The notes under the pieces are model-generated. The model saw only the letters and a list, made by a program, of their open reading frames with translations. It was not told the origin of the DNA and made no database searches. From Capillidium heterosporum (Eukaryota > Entomophthoromycota > Entomophthoromycetes > Entomophthorales > Capillidiaceae), in assembly GCA_016630905.1 (NCBI GenBank), contig WBMQ01000002.1, forward strand, positions 2,728,001-2,792,000: a stretch of DNA of 64,000 nt, in the 5' to 3' direction. The translations under genes and the position numbers were made by a program. Of the stretch, positions 1-12,109 are shown piece after piece. Every line of letters starts with the position of its first letter. Position 1 is the first letter of the stretch.

Positions 1-1960
1 TCTTGGATTTGGAGCCCGCCGTGACATTGGAGTTATCTACCAGTTCAAAGTTGTTGATGGTCTTGAAATTTTCGACACCGGTACGTTCGACGCTGCCAAA
101 GTCAGTCAAAAACTGGTGTATGAGGCTGGGGGCAACTAGATACCGCGGTCTATTGGCACGATTGGGCAAGTTGTCGATAGCTTGTAATATAGAGATGAGA
201 CCTAGGTGGTGGTCGGCATGGGGGTGTGATATGTAGATCAAGGTCAAGTTGTCGAGGAAGGTGTTGAAGTCGACACCCAACTTGAAGTGGGCTTGGGGTG
301 AATCACCGAGGAGTCTATGCAGCTGGGCTAAGGTGCCCTCTCCTACATCCAAAAGGGCAAAGGTTCCATCGGCCATGCGTACCAAATTGGCACTTACGTT
401 CCGCGTTAACGAAGGGATGGAAGATCCAGTACCCAACGTGCATACCAAAGTCTTTCCAGTGTAATCGGGGGTTACTTCATTATCTTTAGCGACCGCTGAC
501 TTGAATCTTTCGCCAAGTTGCTTGTACAGCTGCTTCTCAAACTTCTGGACGGGATGTTGGGGGTCCGACCAAACTTTTAAACAGACATCTTTTGGCGTCT
601 CCTCCAACTTACACTTGGGCTCGATGGAAAATATTTGCCTAGGTAAAGCTACGTTGAGCTTGACATCAAGCCCAAGGTTGGGAAGTTGGTGTTTAGGGGC
701 TACGTCATAGAACGGGATGGAGAAGATATCCTTGCGCATCAGCTTCATGGCCTGTTGCAGCTTGGCAATGCGAGGGAAGTTGATGAAATTGGAGGTTGTT
801 GCCTTGTTGGCAACGAGATGCTGGCACTCGGAGTTGAATTGAGTGATAAACTTCTGATAACATGCATCTTGGATGACATCGTCTCCTACCATATGGAATA
901 CCATACTTACAGTTTTTGCAGCTTGATGAATGGTTTGGTTGTTGATTAGGGCTTTAACATAGTCGACATTGGGACAGTCCACTATCAAAACCTGCTTACC
1001 AGGTCGTCCCTTGTCGACACACTGTTCGGGCAAGATCCACTCACCAGCAGGATTCTGCACCTTGTTGCCAGCTTGCAATTCCTTGAAGATAGCGCCGGGC
1101 TTGAGACCTAGTGCCAAGGCGTTCTTTAAATTGAACTTACCGGGGATGTCTTTGGCTTGACATAGGTATGCATTGATGACTGGTATAGGTTCAGTTGTTG
1201 GCAAGTTGGTGTCAATAAGTCGGCTAGTGATCTGCTTCAACCTACTGCGTTTGGGGAACTTGATAGTGGGGTCGTAGATCTGCTGCAGCGTTTGGTTTTG
1301 GCTCAGCGGTAAAATTCGACTAGCTTCACTGCTGTCGAACACTTGGGAAATTAACTCCAACTTCTCATCTAAATACTTGTCGTTCAAAGTTAACTTACTA
1401 TCTAGCTCGTCCAAGTAGTTTTGATCGTAAGTTGAGGTAGGTAGGATAGGTATCGCAGTTACAGAAATGTTGTCGTCTTTGTAAGTAAGCTGATCCTTGT
1501 ACGTCTCAATAATATCCAAGCTCACACCAGGCCGCCCGATAAAGCTTTTGGTGGAGGCTAAAGCATGGGCCAAGTTTGGTGGCCCCATTAGTGTATACTC
1601 TCTTTTACCACCACCGGCACCCGTCAAGATACAGCCTAGATAGGTCAACATAAATCATAATAAAGATAAGCTACCTGGAAGTCCACCTAAATTGCTCCAT
1701 TTATTCTTCGTTAAAAAGATGGCTTGAAGCTTAGCTAATTTGTAACTGCTCTGGAAGCACATGCGTTGGGTAGTTTCACCACAGTTGAACATGTACCTAC
1801 CGCTATCGAAATGTATTATTAAACTGGGGTTGGTCTCGTTACCAACTTTGCCACTTACTACATGGGCCTGTACTATCATATTTAATCTTAGGTTGGTACT
1901 GAAGTGTCTATGCTTATGTCTATACAAGTGAGTTCTAGCTATTAAATTGGACCCTATCAT
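1..1960 (-). CDS. TRZ1: Long-form tRNase Z (ELAC2/Trz1 type), 3' end outside window
   Basis: Zinc-dependent endonuclease that removes 3' trailers from pre-tRNAs in nucleus and mitochondria. Exons read 1960-1675 and 1635-1; the 39-nt intron 1636-1674 joins GGLPG to CILTG in phase. The N-terminal half has the tRNase Z-specific FNCGE-TQR and GGLPG motifs. The C-terminal half has the LGTGSSIPSLTRN segment (about 360-400) and the metal motif HPHADHH (about 206-228), followed by the window edge. Two beta-lactamase-like halves identify the long, ELAC2-like form. The first 27 residues are basic and Arg/His/Ser-rich, fitting a mitochondrial presequence; a second Met at codon 28 could give a nuclear form. 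About 640 residues are visible, so roughly the last 150-200 are missing. Confidence 0.93.
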
Positions 1961-2391
1961 TAATTTCTATTCTCTATATTCTATTTATACAGTTGTTGAA
2001 AAACTGCAAAGTTTTGATAACTCGTTTCGATATTCAAGTTTTGCTGAAGCTTAGTTGAAAGGCTACGCTTTTTGAAATTTTTTGGTGGTTCAATCTTCAA
2101 GAACTTTGTTGGTTTTGTCGACTTTTTGGTTGACTTTTCCTACAACTTTAGAAGTTACAAAGTGGATAGTGGAAGAGTATGCTATCTATTTACGCAGAGG
2201 AAGCTCTTTGGTAGCCTTAATTTTTAGGTACAACTATAGATTTTATTTAGAATATTTATTAAGTCTAAGTAATCGAAATATCTAATAAGAGGTGAATTTT
2301 CAAATTCCAAATCAAATGCGTCGTAGCCAAGGGTAAAGCTTAAGCTGTAGTGCATTAAATTTGGAATTAAAGAGACTGGCTAATGTTACAA
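1961..2391. other. Intergenic, tRNase Z promoter side to tRNA
   Basis: AT-rich spacer between the tRNase Z start and tRNA-Ser. A short open stretch on the + strand around 2082-2285 shows no recognisable domain. Nothing else supported. Confidence 0.6.
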
Positions 2392-2473
2392 GGCAGTTTG
2401 TCCGAGTGGTTAAGGAGTCAGACTCGAAATCTGATGGGCTCTGCCCGCATAGGTTCAAATCCTGTAGCTGTCG
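2392..2473 (+). tRNA. tRNA-Ser (anticodon CGA, reads UCG)
   Basis: 82-nt class II tRNA. The acceptor stem GGCAGTT pairs fully, with G-U allowed, to AGCTGTC, followed by discriminator G. D-arm contains AGTGGTTAAG. The anticodon stem TCAGA/TCTGA closes the loop CTCGAAA, giving CGA. The long variable arm GGGCTCTGCCCG is typical of tRNA-Ser. The T-arm holds GGTTCAAATCC. No intron and no encoded CCA. Confidence 0.96.
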
Positions 2474-2484
2474 TCTATGGTCTC

Positions 2485-2489
2485 TTTTT
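2485..2489 (+). terminator. RNA polymerase III T-run terminator
   Basis: Run of five T residues 11 nt after the tRNA-Ser 3' end, the expected Pol III stop signal. Confidence 0.7.
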
Positions 2490-3530
2490 AGAGAGATCCC
2501 AGACAAGATCTCTCTCTTGTGGCCTTTAAATTCTCCTTGATGGCTGTCTCCTCGGATTTTAGCTCGCATATTTTTGTATTCTTTACTTATATCCCTATTA
2601 AGCTTACTACTTGCAATTTTACACTGATCTGGGTAATTACGAGTCTATATTTCCGAAAAAAGAAGCCAACTAATGTCTAGCTCTAGTAGGCGTTGCTCAA
2701 AGCGGAAGCTAAAATTGAAACCATTCCAAACCCGATTTCATTTTAGTAAAGCGAGTTTATATTCTTTGTCTTCATAAAAAGTAAATTTTTGATAAGTTGA
2801 AAGTATAATACATCACTAAAGTTTAAGTTCCAGCTTTGAAGCAAAGCACCTTTTAGCCCAAAGTTGAAGTTGTCAACCTTTATATAAAATCCTAGAATCG
2901 CCAGCATCCAAACAAGCCTATCAACTTACATCCCTTTGTCAAAATTTTCAATCACCACCATCTGAAGAACGTGGCTATAAAACAATAGCTCGAGAACTAC
3001 TCATCTGCAAAACAAAGTTTCTATATTGAAAATTTTTAATGTACATCGGCTCCTTAAATCTCAAACCCTTCATCTCTATCAGCGAACTTCAGATTAACAG
3101 TCAACTATATGTGATAGGTTTCAAAATATTCTGAAACCTATATATGACTAATTAATAGTGAATCCCTTCATAACATCGATTAACCCTCTCAACACTTCAA
3201 AATAGAAACATCTCCACAGGTCCAAGTACAAAGCTGTCAAGACATGATCCAGTTTAAATTTTATACAAGTCAAGCTAAATGGAAGACGGTTCAATTATGG
3301 TTAGTTGAATCAAGTTTCTCATTACACCAATTAACACCATAACCAGTATTAGTAAGGGTTATTCAACAGTAAAACTAAGTCATTTACTGTGGGAATCAAG
3401 CATCCGTGTCACGAAGCAAGACAATACAAAACCCTTTGTTAAAGGGATTGTACTACGCCAAAACCATTATAATGGAGGATAACATGACTAGAGTGTTAAA
3501 GGGGTAAGACAAGGTTAATTAAAAATACTA

Positions 3531-3536
3531 TATAAA
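3531..3536 (+). promoter_or_regulatory. TATA box of patatin gene
   Basis: TATAAA in the context CTATATAAACTGA, 43 nt upstream of the ATG at 3579. Confidence 0.55.
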
Positions 3537-3578
3537 CTGACATTTGCACCCTCCCATCTCTACAAAAAATAAGAATCG

Positions 3579-4688
3579 ATGAGCCACAAGAAATCCAACA
3601 GCAAATTCGAATCCAAAGAATGTCAGCCAGTTCAAGCTAGACCCTACGTGCGACGCAAAGGCAAATATTTTAGCATCCTATCCATAGATGGAGGTGGTGT
3701 CCGTGGTATAATCCCCTCCATAGTACTCAATTACATCGAGAAGAAGACCCAGAGACCCATATGTGAGAACTTTAACTTGGTTGCCGGGACGTCGACTGGA
3801 GCTTTACTGGGTTTAATCTTGACGGTACCTGAAGGTCAAGATTCAAAATCAAAAAACAAAGAAAAAGAAGGAGCAGAGGAACAGGATACTACTCCAAAAC
3901 CAAAGTACAACACCGGCGATACTTTAAATCTGTACCTCAAAGAATGCCCCAAGATCTTCACGACCTCCATTCTCCGCAAGGTCGGTACTCTGTGGGGGTT
4001 GGCAAGTGCTAGGTACTCTACAACTTCCAAACGTAATGTCATCGACAGTTACGCCAAAGACCTCACTTTAAACGACTGCTTGACCGACGTCATCGTGCCT
4101 ACCTTCGATATCCGAGAAGGCACGCCTTACTTCTTTAAATCCACACTAGCACGTCAAGATGTCTCTTATAACTTCAAGTTGGTGGATGTTTTGGATGCTA
4201 CGTCAGCTGCTCCCACCTTTTTTAAACCGTGCAAAGTCCCTAATATGGACTCCAAGTATGAACTAGGCTACCGATGTTTTGTAGATGGTGCTTTGACCGC
4301 CAACTGTCCTGCATTATGCGCCGTAGCTGATGCCATTAAAGTTTACAATGAGCCATGTGAGAATATCATAGTCCTCAGCCTAGGGTGCGGTAACGGAGAC
4401 ATCGGTGTTACCTTCGAAGCTTCATCCAAGTGGGGTGGCTTAAACTGGGCCACCTTCTTCCCCAACTCGCTTATAAATGGCAGCATGCTAACAGTCAACT
4501 ACCAAATTGAACAGGTCATCGCTAAAGAGAATCATTTCCGATTCCAAATTTCCTTGCCAAGTGACAACGTCAATATCGACGACAGCTCGGAGAAGAACAT
4601 GCAGTTCTTGAAGGAGATGGGTGATAAGTTAGTGTTGCAGAATCAAGCTAGGTTGGATAAGTTCTGTGAGTTACTAATGATGGAGTAA
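3579..4688 (+). CDS. Patatin-like phospholipase, intronless, 369 aa
   Basis: Lipid acyl hydrolase using a Ser-Asp dyad. The oxyanion-hole motif DGGGVRG lies at residues 37-43, the nucleophile elbow GTSTG at 70-74 (Ser72), and the catalytic DGA at 236-238 (Asp236). Length and motif order match plant/bacterial-type soluble patatins rather than the much larger fungal TGL lipases. No signal peptide or transmembrane segment is seen, so a cytosolic or membrane-peripheral enzyme is likely. A lysine/glutamate-rich low-complexity insert lies at about 86-108. The ATG follows a good TATA box and precedes the first conserved residue by about 30 codons. Exact substrate cannot be read from sequence. Confidence 0.92.
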   Translation: MSHKKSNSKFESKECQPVQARPYVRRKGKYFSILSIDGGGVRGIIPSIVLNYIEKKTQRPICENFNLVAGTSTGALLGLILTVPEGQDSKSKNKEKEGAEEQDTTPKPKYNTGDTLNLYLKECPKIFTTSILRKVGTLWGLASARYSTTSKRNVIDSYAKDLTLNDCLTDVIVPTFDIREGTPYFFKSTLARQDVSYNFKLVDVLDATSAAPTFFKPCKVPNMDSKYELGYRCFVDGALTANCPALCAVADAIKVYNEPCENIIVLSLGCGNGDIGVTFEASSKWGGLNWATFFPNSLINGSMLTVNYQIEQVIAKENHFRFQISLPSDNVNIDDSSEKNMQFLKEMGDKLVLQNQARLDKFCELLMME

Positions 4689-7398
4689 TAATAAATCTTT
4701 GTATATTTTCTATATATATTTTGCTTTAGCGATAGGAGACTGTAAAGAAGATTTGATCTAAAGGCATTCTGTAAAAGTACATGTAGATATCAATATAAAG
4801 ATGCTTTATAACGAAATATGGCATTCACTATAAGTATTACTTTTAAAACCTTGCAGCTTTGGATGCTCTAAATCAAAACTGTACATTAAGTGGCACCAAG
4901 ACAAGTGATATGCCTCTTCCAACTCAAGTACTACATTTAAATGTAAAGTGCAGATGGAAAACCATAATTCAAGGTTTATAGTTAGGAAATTATATGATAT
5001 TTAGCTAGTGGGACTTTAGGCATCCTAATACTTTTACTAAGTTCCCAGCAAGTGTATCATCTTTACAAGTAAATACATCCCGTAGTAAGTTGCACGATTT
5101 TCAAATTTATACATTTTTTAAACTGGAAGTTGATAGAACTTACCTTTGATAATGGCAATCCAAAGTTTTAAAATGGACACTAAAAATTTTAGTAGATGTA
5201 AATTTATTACTTAACCCTTTGAGCTGATTTCGGTAGGTAGACGATGAAGGAGATCCTGCAAGCTAGAGGAGACTGAGTTTAGATTCTGGAGTCCAAACTT
5301 CTAAAATTGGTCTGAGTTCCAAAAAAGGTGATGAAGCTTGGCGCTTTGGGGTTGGAAGATGCCGCCTTCGAAATTTAAGGTAGCTGACGCCGTGTCTCTA
5401 CTTAGCTGCTATATAATAGAGATGTTTGCACCTGGAATACAGCTTGCTTCTGTGGCTGTCTAGGAACACAGGTATTAATATTTGAATCGAAGGCCTACTT
5501 GTGGTCGTAAATATAATTTCGGCAGCTGAGCTAAACGCAGATGATATATATCCCAAAAGCCTTCGATAGCTCAGAATCTTTTTATCCTTTTTAAATAAGG
5601 CTTGAATATGGTTAACACTGTAGCTGGTGCTTGGATTTAGAGAGAGGCGAGAAGTTTTAGCTTGGATGTTGTACTGAGGCCGTTTGCTCTTGAGAGCTGG
5701 AATGAAGTTGAATCTAGACTATTATAGATCAAAAGCGGTGGAGGAGGATACATCTGAAAAACATTGCAAAAGTTATTAGTACTAGCCAAATTACCATCTT
5801 CGTTTTGCTTTAGCACTTTAAATTTTGGATTCTGCCACCTTTTGTACACCTTCCAAGCCTATGTAAACTTGACTAAACAAACTGGTGCTGCTTTTGAAAA
5901 TTTTAAAACTAAAATTCAAAGTTACTATAAAAATTTAAACACTTTAGTAAGTAATCCAGCAGTTCTTATTAGGATACTTTATAGTAAACTTTGTACGCTC
6001 GTAAAGTAGATGGATTACTTGCCAAAGTCCTATTGTGAATCAGTTGAGAAATCACACCAAAGTACTTGAGCGAGGTACTTGGATAAACTTATTTTGAGAT
6101 AGAGTCAATAATGTATATTTTTAGTAAATATTTATCAAACTTTTGCTTGATGTATCATTTCCCATAAATTATATACTTAAAGTCGATGCGTATATGTTTC
6201 AGTTATCAAATGTGATTACACTTGCAAGATCTATTGGTTTCCTTATACAAAAGCAACTTTGTCAGTACTGTTTATCAAGTAACAATTCTTTCCACCTTTG
6301 TTTTATGTGGTAAATGATAGCCTTCTCTGACATTAGCATTCTTATAAAAATTAACAATTTCGACCACATTTCCCTTACTAGATAGGCTCTATCAAATCTA
6401 ATTCTATTTGGTAACGAAGCCTACTCGCCTTCATTAGCACCATCTATGTTTTAAATTGAGACCTCCATTCTTAGTATAAATATCAATTCACATTTTGCCA
6501 AGGAAATATTAAAAGTAGTCAATTGATTTTTGTAATATAGATTTTGCAGATACTGATTTCCCAGAATAAGCATGTCACATTTTGTCAATAAGTTATACAG
6601 GTAGTTGGTACTTGATAGTTTATAGCAAACATGGTTTCGTTTTCAAGGCATGGATAAACTCTCAAGTTTATTGAAAAGATATTTTGACCGCAGTGGCTTT
6701 TTGGACATGTTTATAAGTTAATAATGTATATAAATACAAAGTAAAATTACAAATAAATGTTTATCATTTGATAGGTAATTATATATTTTCTGTATCGTAC
6801 GCTGTAGTAGTTATATACCATCCCATCTTGCTTTAGCGTTAGTTAACATACAAAAGAAGCTTGAAGTGTAAAGTGATGTGGGTTTTTGAATAGCTAAAGG
6901 GTTTCAAGTGGAGGGGTTGGTACTCTGACATCCAAGACTTTGTAAGGCTATCTAAACATAACATTAATTCTCTGATCACCTACCTCCTACAAAATTGTCG
7001 GTTGAAACAGAAATTTGGAACATCAATGGGTAAGTTGGCATTAAATACCGTACGATAAACTTAGAATGCTGAGAATTTGAGTTTAAGTGATAGCTGTAGC
7101 GAGATGCGTAGTTTAGGTGAATTCAAAGTAGCCCTTTACCTTCGTCAAACTTTTCGAATAGGATATTCGAGATGATGATTTCCAAGGAGTAAAAAGTAGA
7201 GCTTACCGAGGGAAAATGAATATGCCAAGTTAGCTTGAGGTAAAGGTAATGGGATGCAAGCAGTAGAGTAAAGAAGGTGGATGTTTCAATATATGATAAG
7301 TGACAGATCAAATGAAAGATATTGCTCATGTATAAAGTAGCTTGTGTAGCATTGACTTATCCTATAGTTTTGATAAGGTAATCTTATTTCTACACTGC
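4689..7398. other. Long AT-rich intergenic region
   Basis: No gene supported over 2.7 kb. A less AT-rich stretch at about 5220-5640 and an open stretch on + at 5764-6009 (ending in an amphipathic, Lys-rich helix-like segment) look slightly coding-like but match no family I recognise. They may be remnants. Confidence 0.5.
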
Positions 7399-8772
7399 TT
7401 ATAAATAATGACGAATTACAACGTCGGGTGAAAGCGTCTGGATCCATCTAGCGAACCCAACTTCAGATCTGGAAATTTTGACAAACTGCACGTTCAAGTT
7501 GTTAGTGGTACCTCGTTCCCAAAAGAAGTCGTTTCCGAAAAGCACTCTCCATTCGTTGGGACAAGAATAAAAGTAAAAGAGTCTTGGTAGATTGAATCGC
7601 ATTAGTTTGGTAAAATTAGGTCCTAGGTAAATCTGGCCGTAAAAAACTAGTTGGACGATTGGGCTGGTAACGTCGATATGCTGAAAGAGCTTATCTTCGA
7701 TAAATCCTCTAAAGGTAACTTGGGCTAAATGAGGTAAGGCGAGTAAGGTACCCATCGATTGGTTGTCAAAAGTGCTATGTAGGTATAAGCTGACGGATTT
7801 GAGGTTCTGAAGCTTCTGGGCAATTTCAAAGGATATAGAACCTACAACCGAAGTTAAGCTAACTAGCTCGGGGAAGATATATTTGACAAAATGTTTGTAA
7901 TCATCCAAATAGCTTAGATTTTTCAATACAAAAGTTAAAGTTTGCAGATTTGGGAAGTAACCTAGCGGAAATCTGTAGATGTAATCGGGTCGGAAACGAA
8001 AGTCGAGGCTTAACTCCTTCAAATTCGGAAAGCTGGTTGAGGTGAAATCGGAATTGAATTCGCAGTAATTGATCACCAGACTCAGTGCTTTTAGATTAGG
8101 GAAGTTCAAATTGATTTCAGTTAGAGTTTGTTGGTTAGCTCGGTGGATGGTGAAGCTTAATGATCGAAGCTGTGGTGTGCTAAAGCTAGCCAACACCCCA
8201 AAACTGCTTACTGTACCGTTCTTCACCCATAAGCTCAACGACTTGAGCTTAGGCATAATGAAACGATTGGACAGCTTTAACCACTCCAGTAGGCCGTTAT
8301 CTTCCAACGTGTAGTTGCCTACGATTAGTTGAAAATGATTGAGATTGCTAAAGATAGATTTTAGTTGCATTTCAGTAGGAAAAGGCTGCAAAAGATCCAA
8401 TTTAAAGCTCTTTAACTTTACTTTCATCATACTCATAGAATGATAAATATCGGTATAATTTTTGTTGCGCTTCATTTCAAATCGATCCAGGTTGGGGAAA
8501 AGGTGGTGAAAATCGAAAAATTTGGGCATCTTAGAATAATCTACCACCTTCATAAATTTACCATATTTGTGAGCTAGATGTATAAACCTCTCCATATTAT
8601 TTTCGTCGTGCAATCTTAAGTTCCATGTAGCTACTGTTTTGCAGATCCTGGCTATTAATGCATCATTGATCCGTTTGCTACAGAGTCTTAACTTAAACCA
8701 GTCGCTCTTTTCCAAATAGTCAACAACCTCTTCAATTATAAGGTCGGGTAGGATATCGAATTTAACGCCCAT
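7399..8772 (-). CDS. F-box/leucine-rich-repeat protein, intronless, 457 aa
   Basis: An F-box-like N terminus (residues about 4-45, with LPDLIIEEVVDYL and a following CSKRIN segment) is followed by about 400 residues of irregular LRR units recurring as FPNL(K/Q)xLxL. This is the layout of substrate-recognition subunits of SCF ubiquitin ligases, where the F-box binds Skp1 and the LRRs bind the target. The target is unknown. Such proteins form large, fast-evolving families in Conidiobolus-like fungi, and two decayed stretches elsewhere in this window look like relatives. Start ATG at 8772 lies 45 nt from a TATA box on the minus strand. Confidence 0.85.
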   Translation of the reverse strand: MGVKFDILPDLIIEEVVDYLEKSDWFKLRLCSKRINDALIARICKTVATWNLRLHDENNMERFIHLAHKYGKFMKVVDYSKMPKFFDFHHLFPNLDRFEMKRNKNYTDIYHSMSMMKVKLKSFKLDLLQPFPTEMQLKSIFSNLNHFQLIVGNYTLEDNGLLEWLKLSNRFIMPKLKSLSLWVKNGTVSSFGVLASFSTPQLRSLSFTIHRANQQTLTEINLNFPNLKALSLVINYCEFNSDFTSTSFPNLKELSLDFRFRPDYIYRFPLGYFPNLQTLTFVLKNLSYLDDYKHFVKYIFPELVSLTSVVGSISFEIAQKLQNLKSVSLYLHSTFDNQSMGTLLALPHLAQVTFRGFIEDKLFQHIDVTSPIVQLVFYGQIYLGPNFTKLMRFNLPRLFYFYSCPNEWRVLFGNDFFWERGTTNNLNVQFVKISRSEVGFARWIQTLSPDVVIRHYL

Positions 8773-9888
8773 CTCTTGGCTCTGGAAATAAACTGAATGC
8801 TGAGAGTATTTATGCCTTTATAACTATTGCTGTTGCTAATCTTGAAGGATTCTGGCTGACGAAGCAATTTTGCATCTCACCAAAAGAATCTGCTTACGTA
8901 TTGAATAGATCAGTTTTCCAGCAAATCAAACAACGTTATGTTTTCCAGAGAACCACACTATTTGATCTCAGACTAACGTTCAAAAGAATAAACTCTCATT
9001 ATTCTTTTAAGCTAGATAGGAGTTTTGATAAAAATGATGAATTCTTTCCTTGTCCAGTATACATGCCACCCTTCATTAAAAAGCTTTGCTAGAGCTCTAT
9101 ATGTAATGAAATAACGATGTACATAGATTAGTTTAGTTACTAATTAGTCCTTTAATGAAATCGAAGTTCTATAGATGGTTGGCAATATATTACCAGTGGG
9201 TTTATCCTATATTGCCTTTAGTCGTTACACAGCTTTATAGTTTTCACCATACTTACAACTACAACTAGTAGGTACGGCTGTGTCCCTAATTAATTTAATT
9301 TAATTTAAGATCGTATATTTAAAAGCTTTAAAGCATACAATGTTGGCTAGAATTACTATGCCAACTTTTAAACAGTCATACTATACCCCTAAGAACTCCA
9401 ACTTTTAGTTTTAGTGAAGCATATTGGATAGCCGCTATAAGGTAATATCGGCTTAGGCCTTTTTACGCTACCTCAACCCACGTTTCAAATACTCTCCCAC
9501 CCGTTAGATAGGTAAACTCTATTGTGCTACGAGCCTATCAAACCTATCCAATCAAGAGGTATTGGCAGCAATATGAAGACCCTTTAAAATTTGAAATAAA
9601 CTTGGACAGCTGCAAGTTATTCTTTATAAATAGATTGCTTTTCAATTTTCCATTAACCCGAGTATTTAATTTGGCTTCCATTTTAGAATGCTATTGGCCA
9701 GATTAGTTATGTTAATTAGCATCAAGGTGAAATGCCTTCGAAAACAAAATGTTTCTGGAGAAAGCAAGGAAATCAAATAACAAAGGCGTGTGAATTGGAT
9801 TTCCGTCCTTCTAAGTTCCTACATCTATAACCTTATCTTTACCTAATCTTTTCTACTCTTCTATTGTTCAAGTTGTCAGTTTTAAGTT
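8773..9888. other. Intergenic between F-box and CYRI genes
   Basis: Divergent promoter region, AT-rich. A short TAATT-type simple repeat lies near 9290-9306. No gene supported. Confidence 0.6.
8817..8822 (-). promoter_or_regulatory. TATA box of F-box/LRR gene
   Basis: TATAAA on the minus strand about 45 nt upstream of the ATG at 8772; a second TATA-like CATAAATA lies just downstream of it. Confidence 0.45.
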
Positions 9889-11145
9889 ATGGGCGCCTTA
9901 TTTTCATCGCTAAAGTCCAAGGAAAGTCAACATGAAAACGTACTAACCGACATCAAAATTAACTTTGAAGGTAAACTAAACTACTTTATAAATAAAACTT
10001 ATAAAGGCTAGAATGCAAACCCAACAACAATGAAAAGCAACTTTACGATACGATATCCGGTCTTCAACTACCTATGGATGACTTTTTATCCCAGTTCCGT
10101 AGCTACAAAGGGTGTAGTGAAGATATCCGGCAGGTACTTATTGGGCACGTAAATTATACTTACAAATTTAGGCTATATCAAACCCCACCGAGGAGAACAA
10201 CGTCCAAGTTTGGACCGCTTTACAGCCCTGTATATCCATATCGGTGAAACTTTTCAAGTACAGCCACGTCGTCGGTAACCTTTATAAACATTGAAGTCTT
10301 TTAGTAACCATAAATATAGAGGACTACCTACCCAAACTTCTCGATTTTTTATGCTCAGGCAGCAACGCCACTCTAACTTTGGAATCTAATCAAGCTATAA
10401 CTAAACTTTTCTCTAAAACTTTGAGTTTCATCTTCGAATTCGACCAGATTAAGGTACTTTTTATTGGAATAATTGAACTAATTTTTGTAAATAGATGGGC
10501 AATTCCGACATCCAAAATGACTTTTCCTACTATCGTCGTTCCATCAGTAAGTTCAAGATGATGGATAAGGTAGTTTGTTTGATATAAAATTGCGATGTAC
10601 TTATTTTAAAAGAGTTTGATGAACGAAGCCATCGTAAGTGATGAGGAAGCCAACCACATGTCTTTGTTCTATGCCCACCACACCCCTCTATTCAAATCAA
10701 CGTCGGAAGTCATAGCTAGGTTCGCTACTGAGGTATTGCAGCCAACTAGGCTTCAACTAACTTTTTTTCAGAGACCTCAGAACAAATCCAACTTGACCAA
10801 GCTACTTTCCAGTTTAGCTGGAGGTTGCTACCACGGCTTGATGAAGCAACGGTTCACTACACCGGTTACGAGGGATGAGATGCTTAGGACTATGGTAACC
10901 TGTACCGTACTGTACGATCGATTTAGCCAAGATGGTGTTTTTGTTAAGACTTCTCTGATAGATGTAAATTTAATCCCTATTTCCAACTTCTAAATATATT
11001 TTAGTTACGACATATAGTCAAAGCCATCCAATCGTTCAGTGGCGCTATGAATGAACAACCGTTGATGAATGGACTTAGATTCAACTTGGTGCATCTCAAC
11101 GACAAGACAACTCCTAAGCCACTTAAAGCGCTACTCGGTGCCTAG
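9889..11145 (+). CDS. CYRI: CYRI/FAM49 Rac1-binding protein (CYFIP-like fold), eight exons, 327 aa
   Basis: Animal CYRI proteins bind active Rac and oppose the SCAR/WAVE complex. Exons: 9889-9970, 10012-10133, 10172-10274, 10305-10453, 10495-10569, 10613-10732, 10772-10963, 11005-11145; total 984 nt, in phase throughout. The 327-residue product has almost the length of human CYRI-B (324). It begins MGALFSS, an N-myristoylation-type start like the MGNLL of CYRI-B. Other family landmarks: INFE near residue 28, RSYKG, NSDIQNDFSYYRRSI at 155-169 (Arg166-Arg167 match the Rac-binding Arg pair), NHMSLFYA, VFVKTS and LVHLNDKTTPK. Introns are 30-43 nt. Assignment rests on recall of the human sequence and is strong across the whole length. 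Confidence 0.93.
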
Positions 11146-12109
11146 TTGGCTACTGAATCGGATCCTCTTAACTTTAAAAGGCCGGGATCCTTCTAAAATT
11201 TAGCTTGACCTTTACTACCTTAAATCACTAATCACGATCTAACCTCTCCATGGAAAATTTAAATTAGATATTTTCAAATTTTGTTAATGCCCCATTCCTT
11301 CATAACGCTTCATTTCACTCCGTTCTATCTCAATCTATTCCTGGAGATACCCCCTTCACTTTTATATTTTTCGAAATTTACGATACTTTTGATCTACCCC
11401 CACTCTCATTTGTCTTTTACACTGGGCTGGGCCGGACATTGACTTTCCCACGATTTAGATATTTATAATTAACTGCCTAAATACCTGTTTCTATTTTTAC
11501 TCTTATTCATTTAAATGACTCCATTGACAATAGTTACTTTTCAGTTTCACGTTTACTTGTTAGATAGCTCCATTTCATATATATTACTACTAAATTTAAG
11601 GCAAATATAAATTCTTGCAACAAAAAATTACACTATTAGATGATCTAGCTTACTAGAAATAATATATATATATTATAAATACCATTGTAATATACTTACT
11701 CTTGCAAATTTTTAATACTTGTTGATATTCATGTGAGTGATAAAATAACTAGCTAGTTTATTGAAAGGTGAGTATCGTATATTTAGGTAAATTGAACTAC
11801 TAAAAGTATAGCTTGTTGATAAATTTGAAGGCTAAAGGTAACTAGGTACTAAAGCTTTATATCTAGTATATCTTTAACTTCCATTTGAGATCATATTTTT
11901 CGCCAGGATACTATACTTAGCTTCATTAAAGCAGCTTCAAAAGTTATATCAACTTATATTTTAGCAAAATTTACTTGATAAAATGTCATACCAAGTTACG
12001 TTGAGCGTTTTATTTATATAAGAATTCTTCAAATACAAATATATATAGTTCATAATTTTCAAAAAATGATGGCTAAAAGAATAGTTATTAGTGAGCTTTA
12101 TTGGATATG
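11146..12109. other. Intergenic, AT-rich
   Basis: About 960 bp of AT-rich DNA between the CYRI stop and the left inverted arm. Nothing recognised. Confidence 0.6.

Larger units (their letters stand above)
2474..3578. other. Intergenic, upstream of patatin gene
   Basis: AT-rich DNA without a supported gene. Apart from the T-run just after the tRNA and the TATA box at 3531, nothing was recognised. Confidence 0.6.

Noticed and set aside
5637-6009. Overlapping open stretches on both strands
   Set aside because: No domain, no convincing promoter or splice pattern, and composition is only weakly coding-like.
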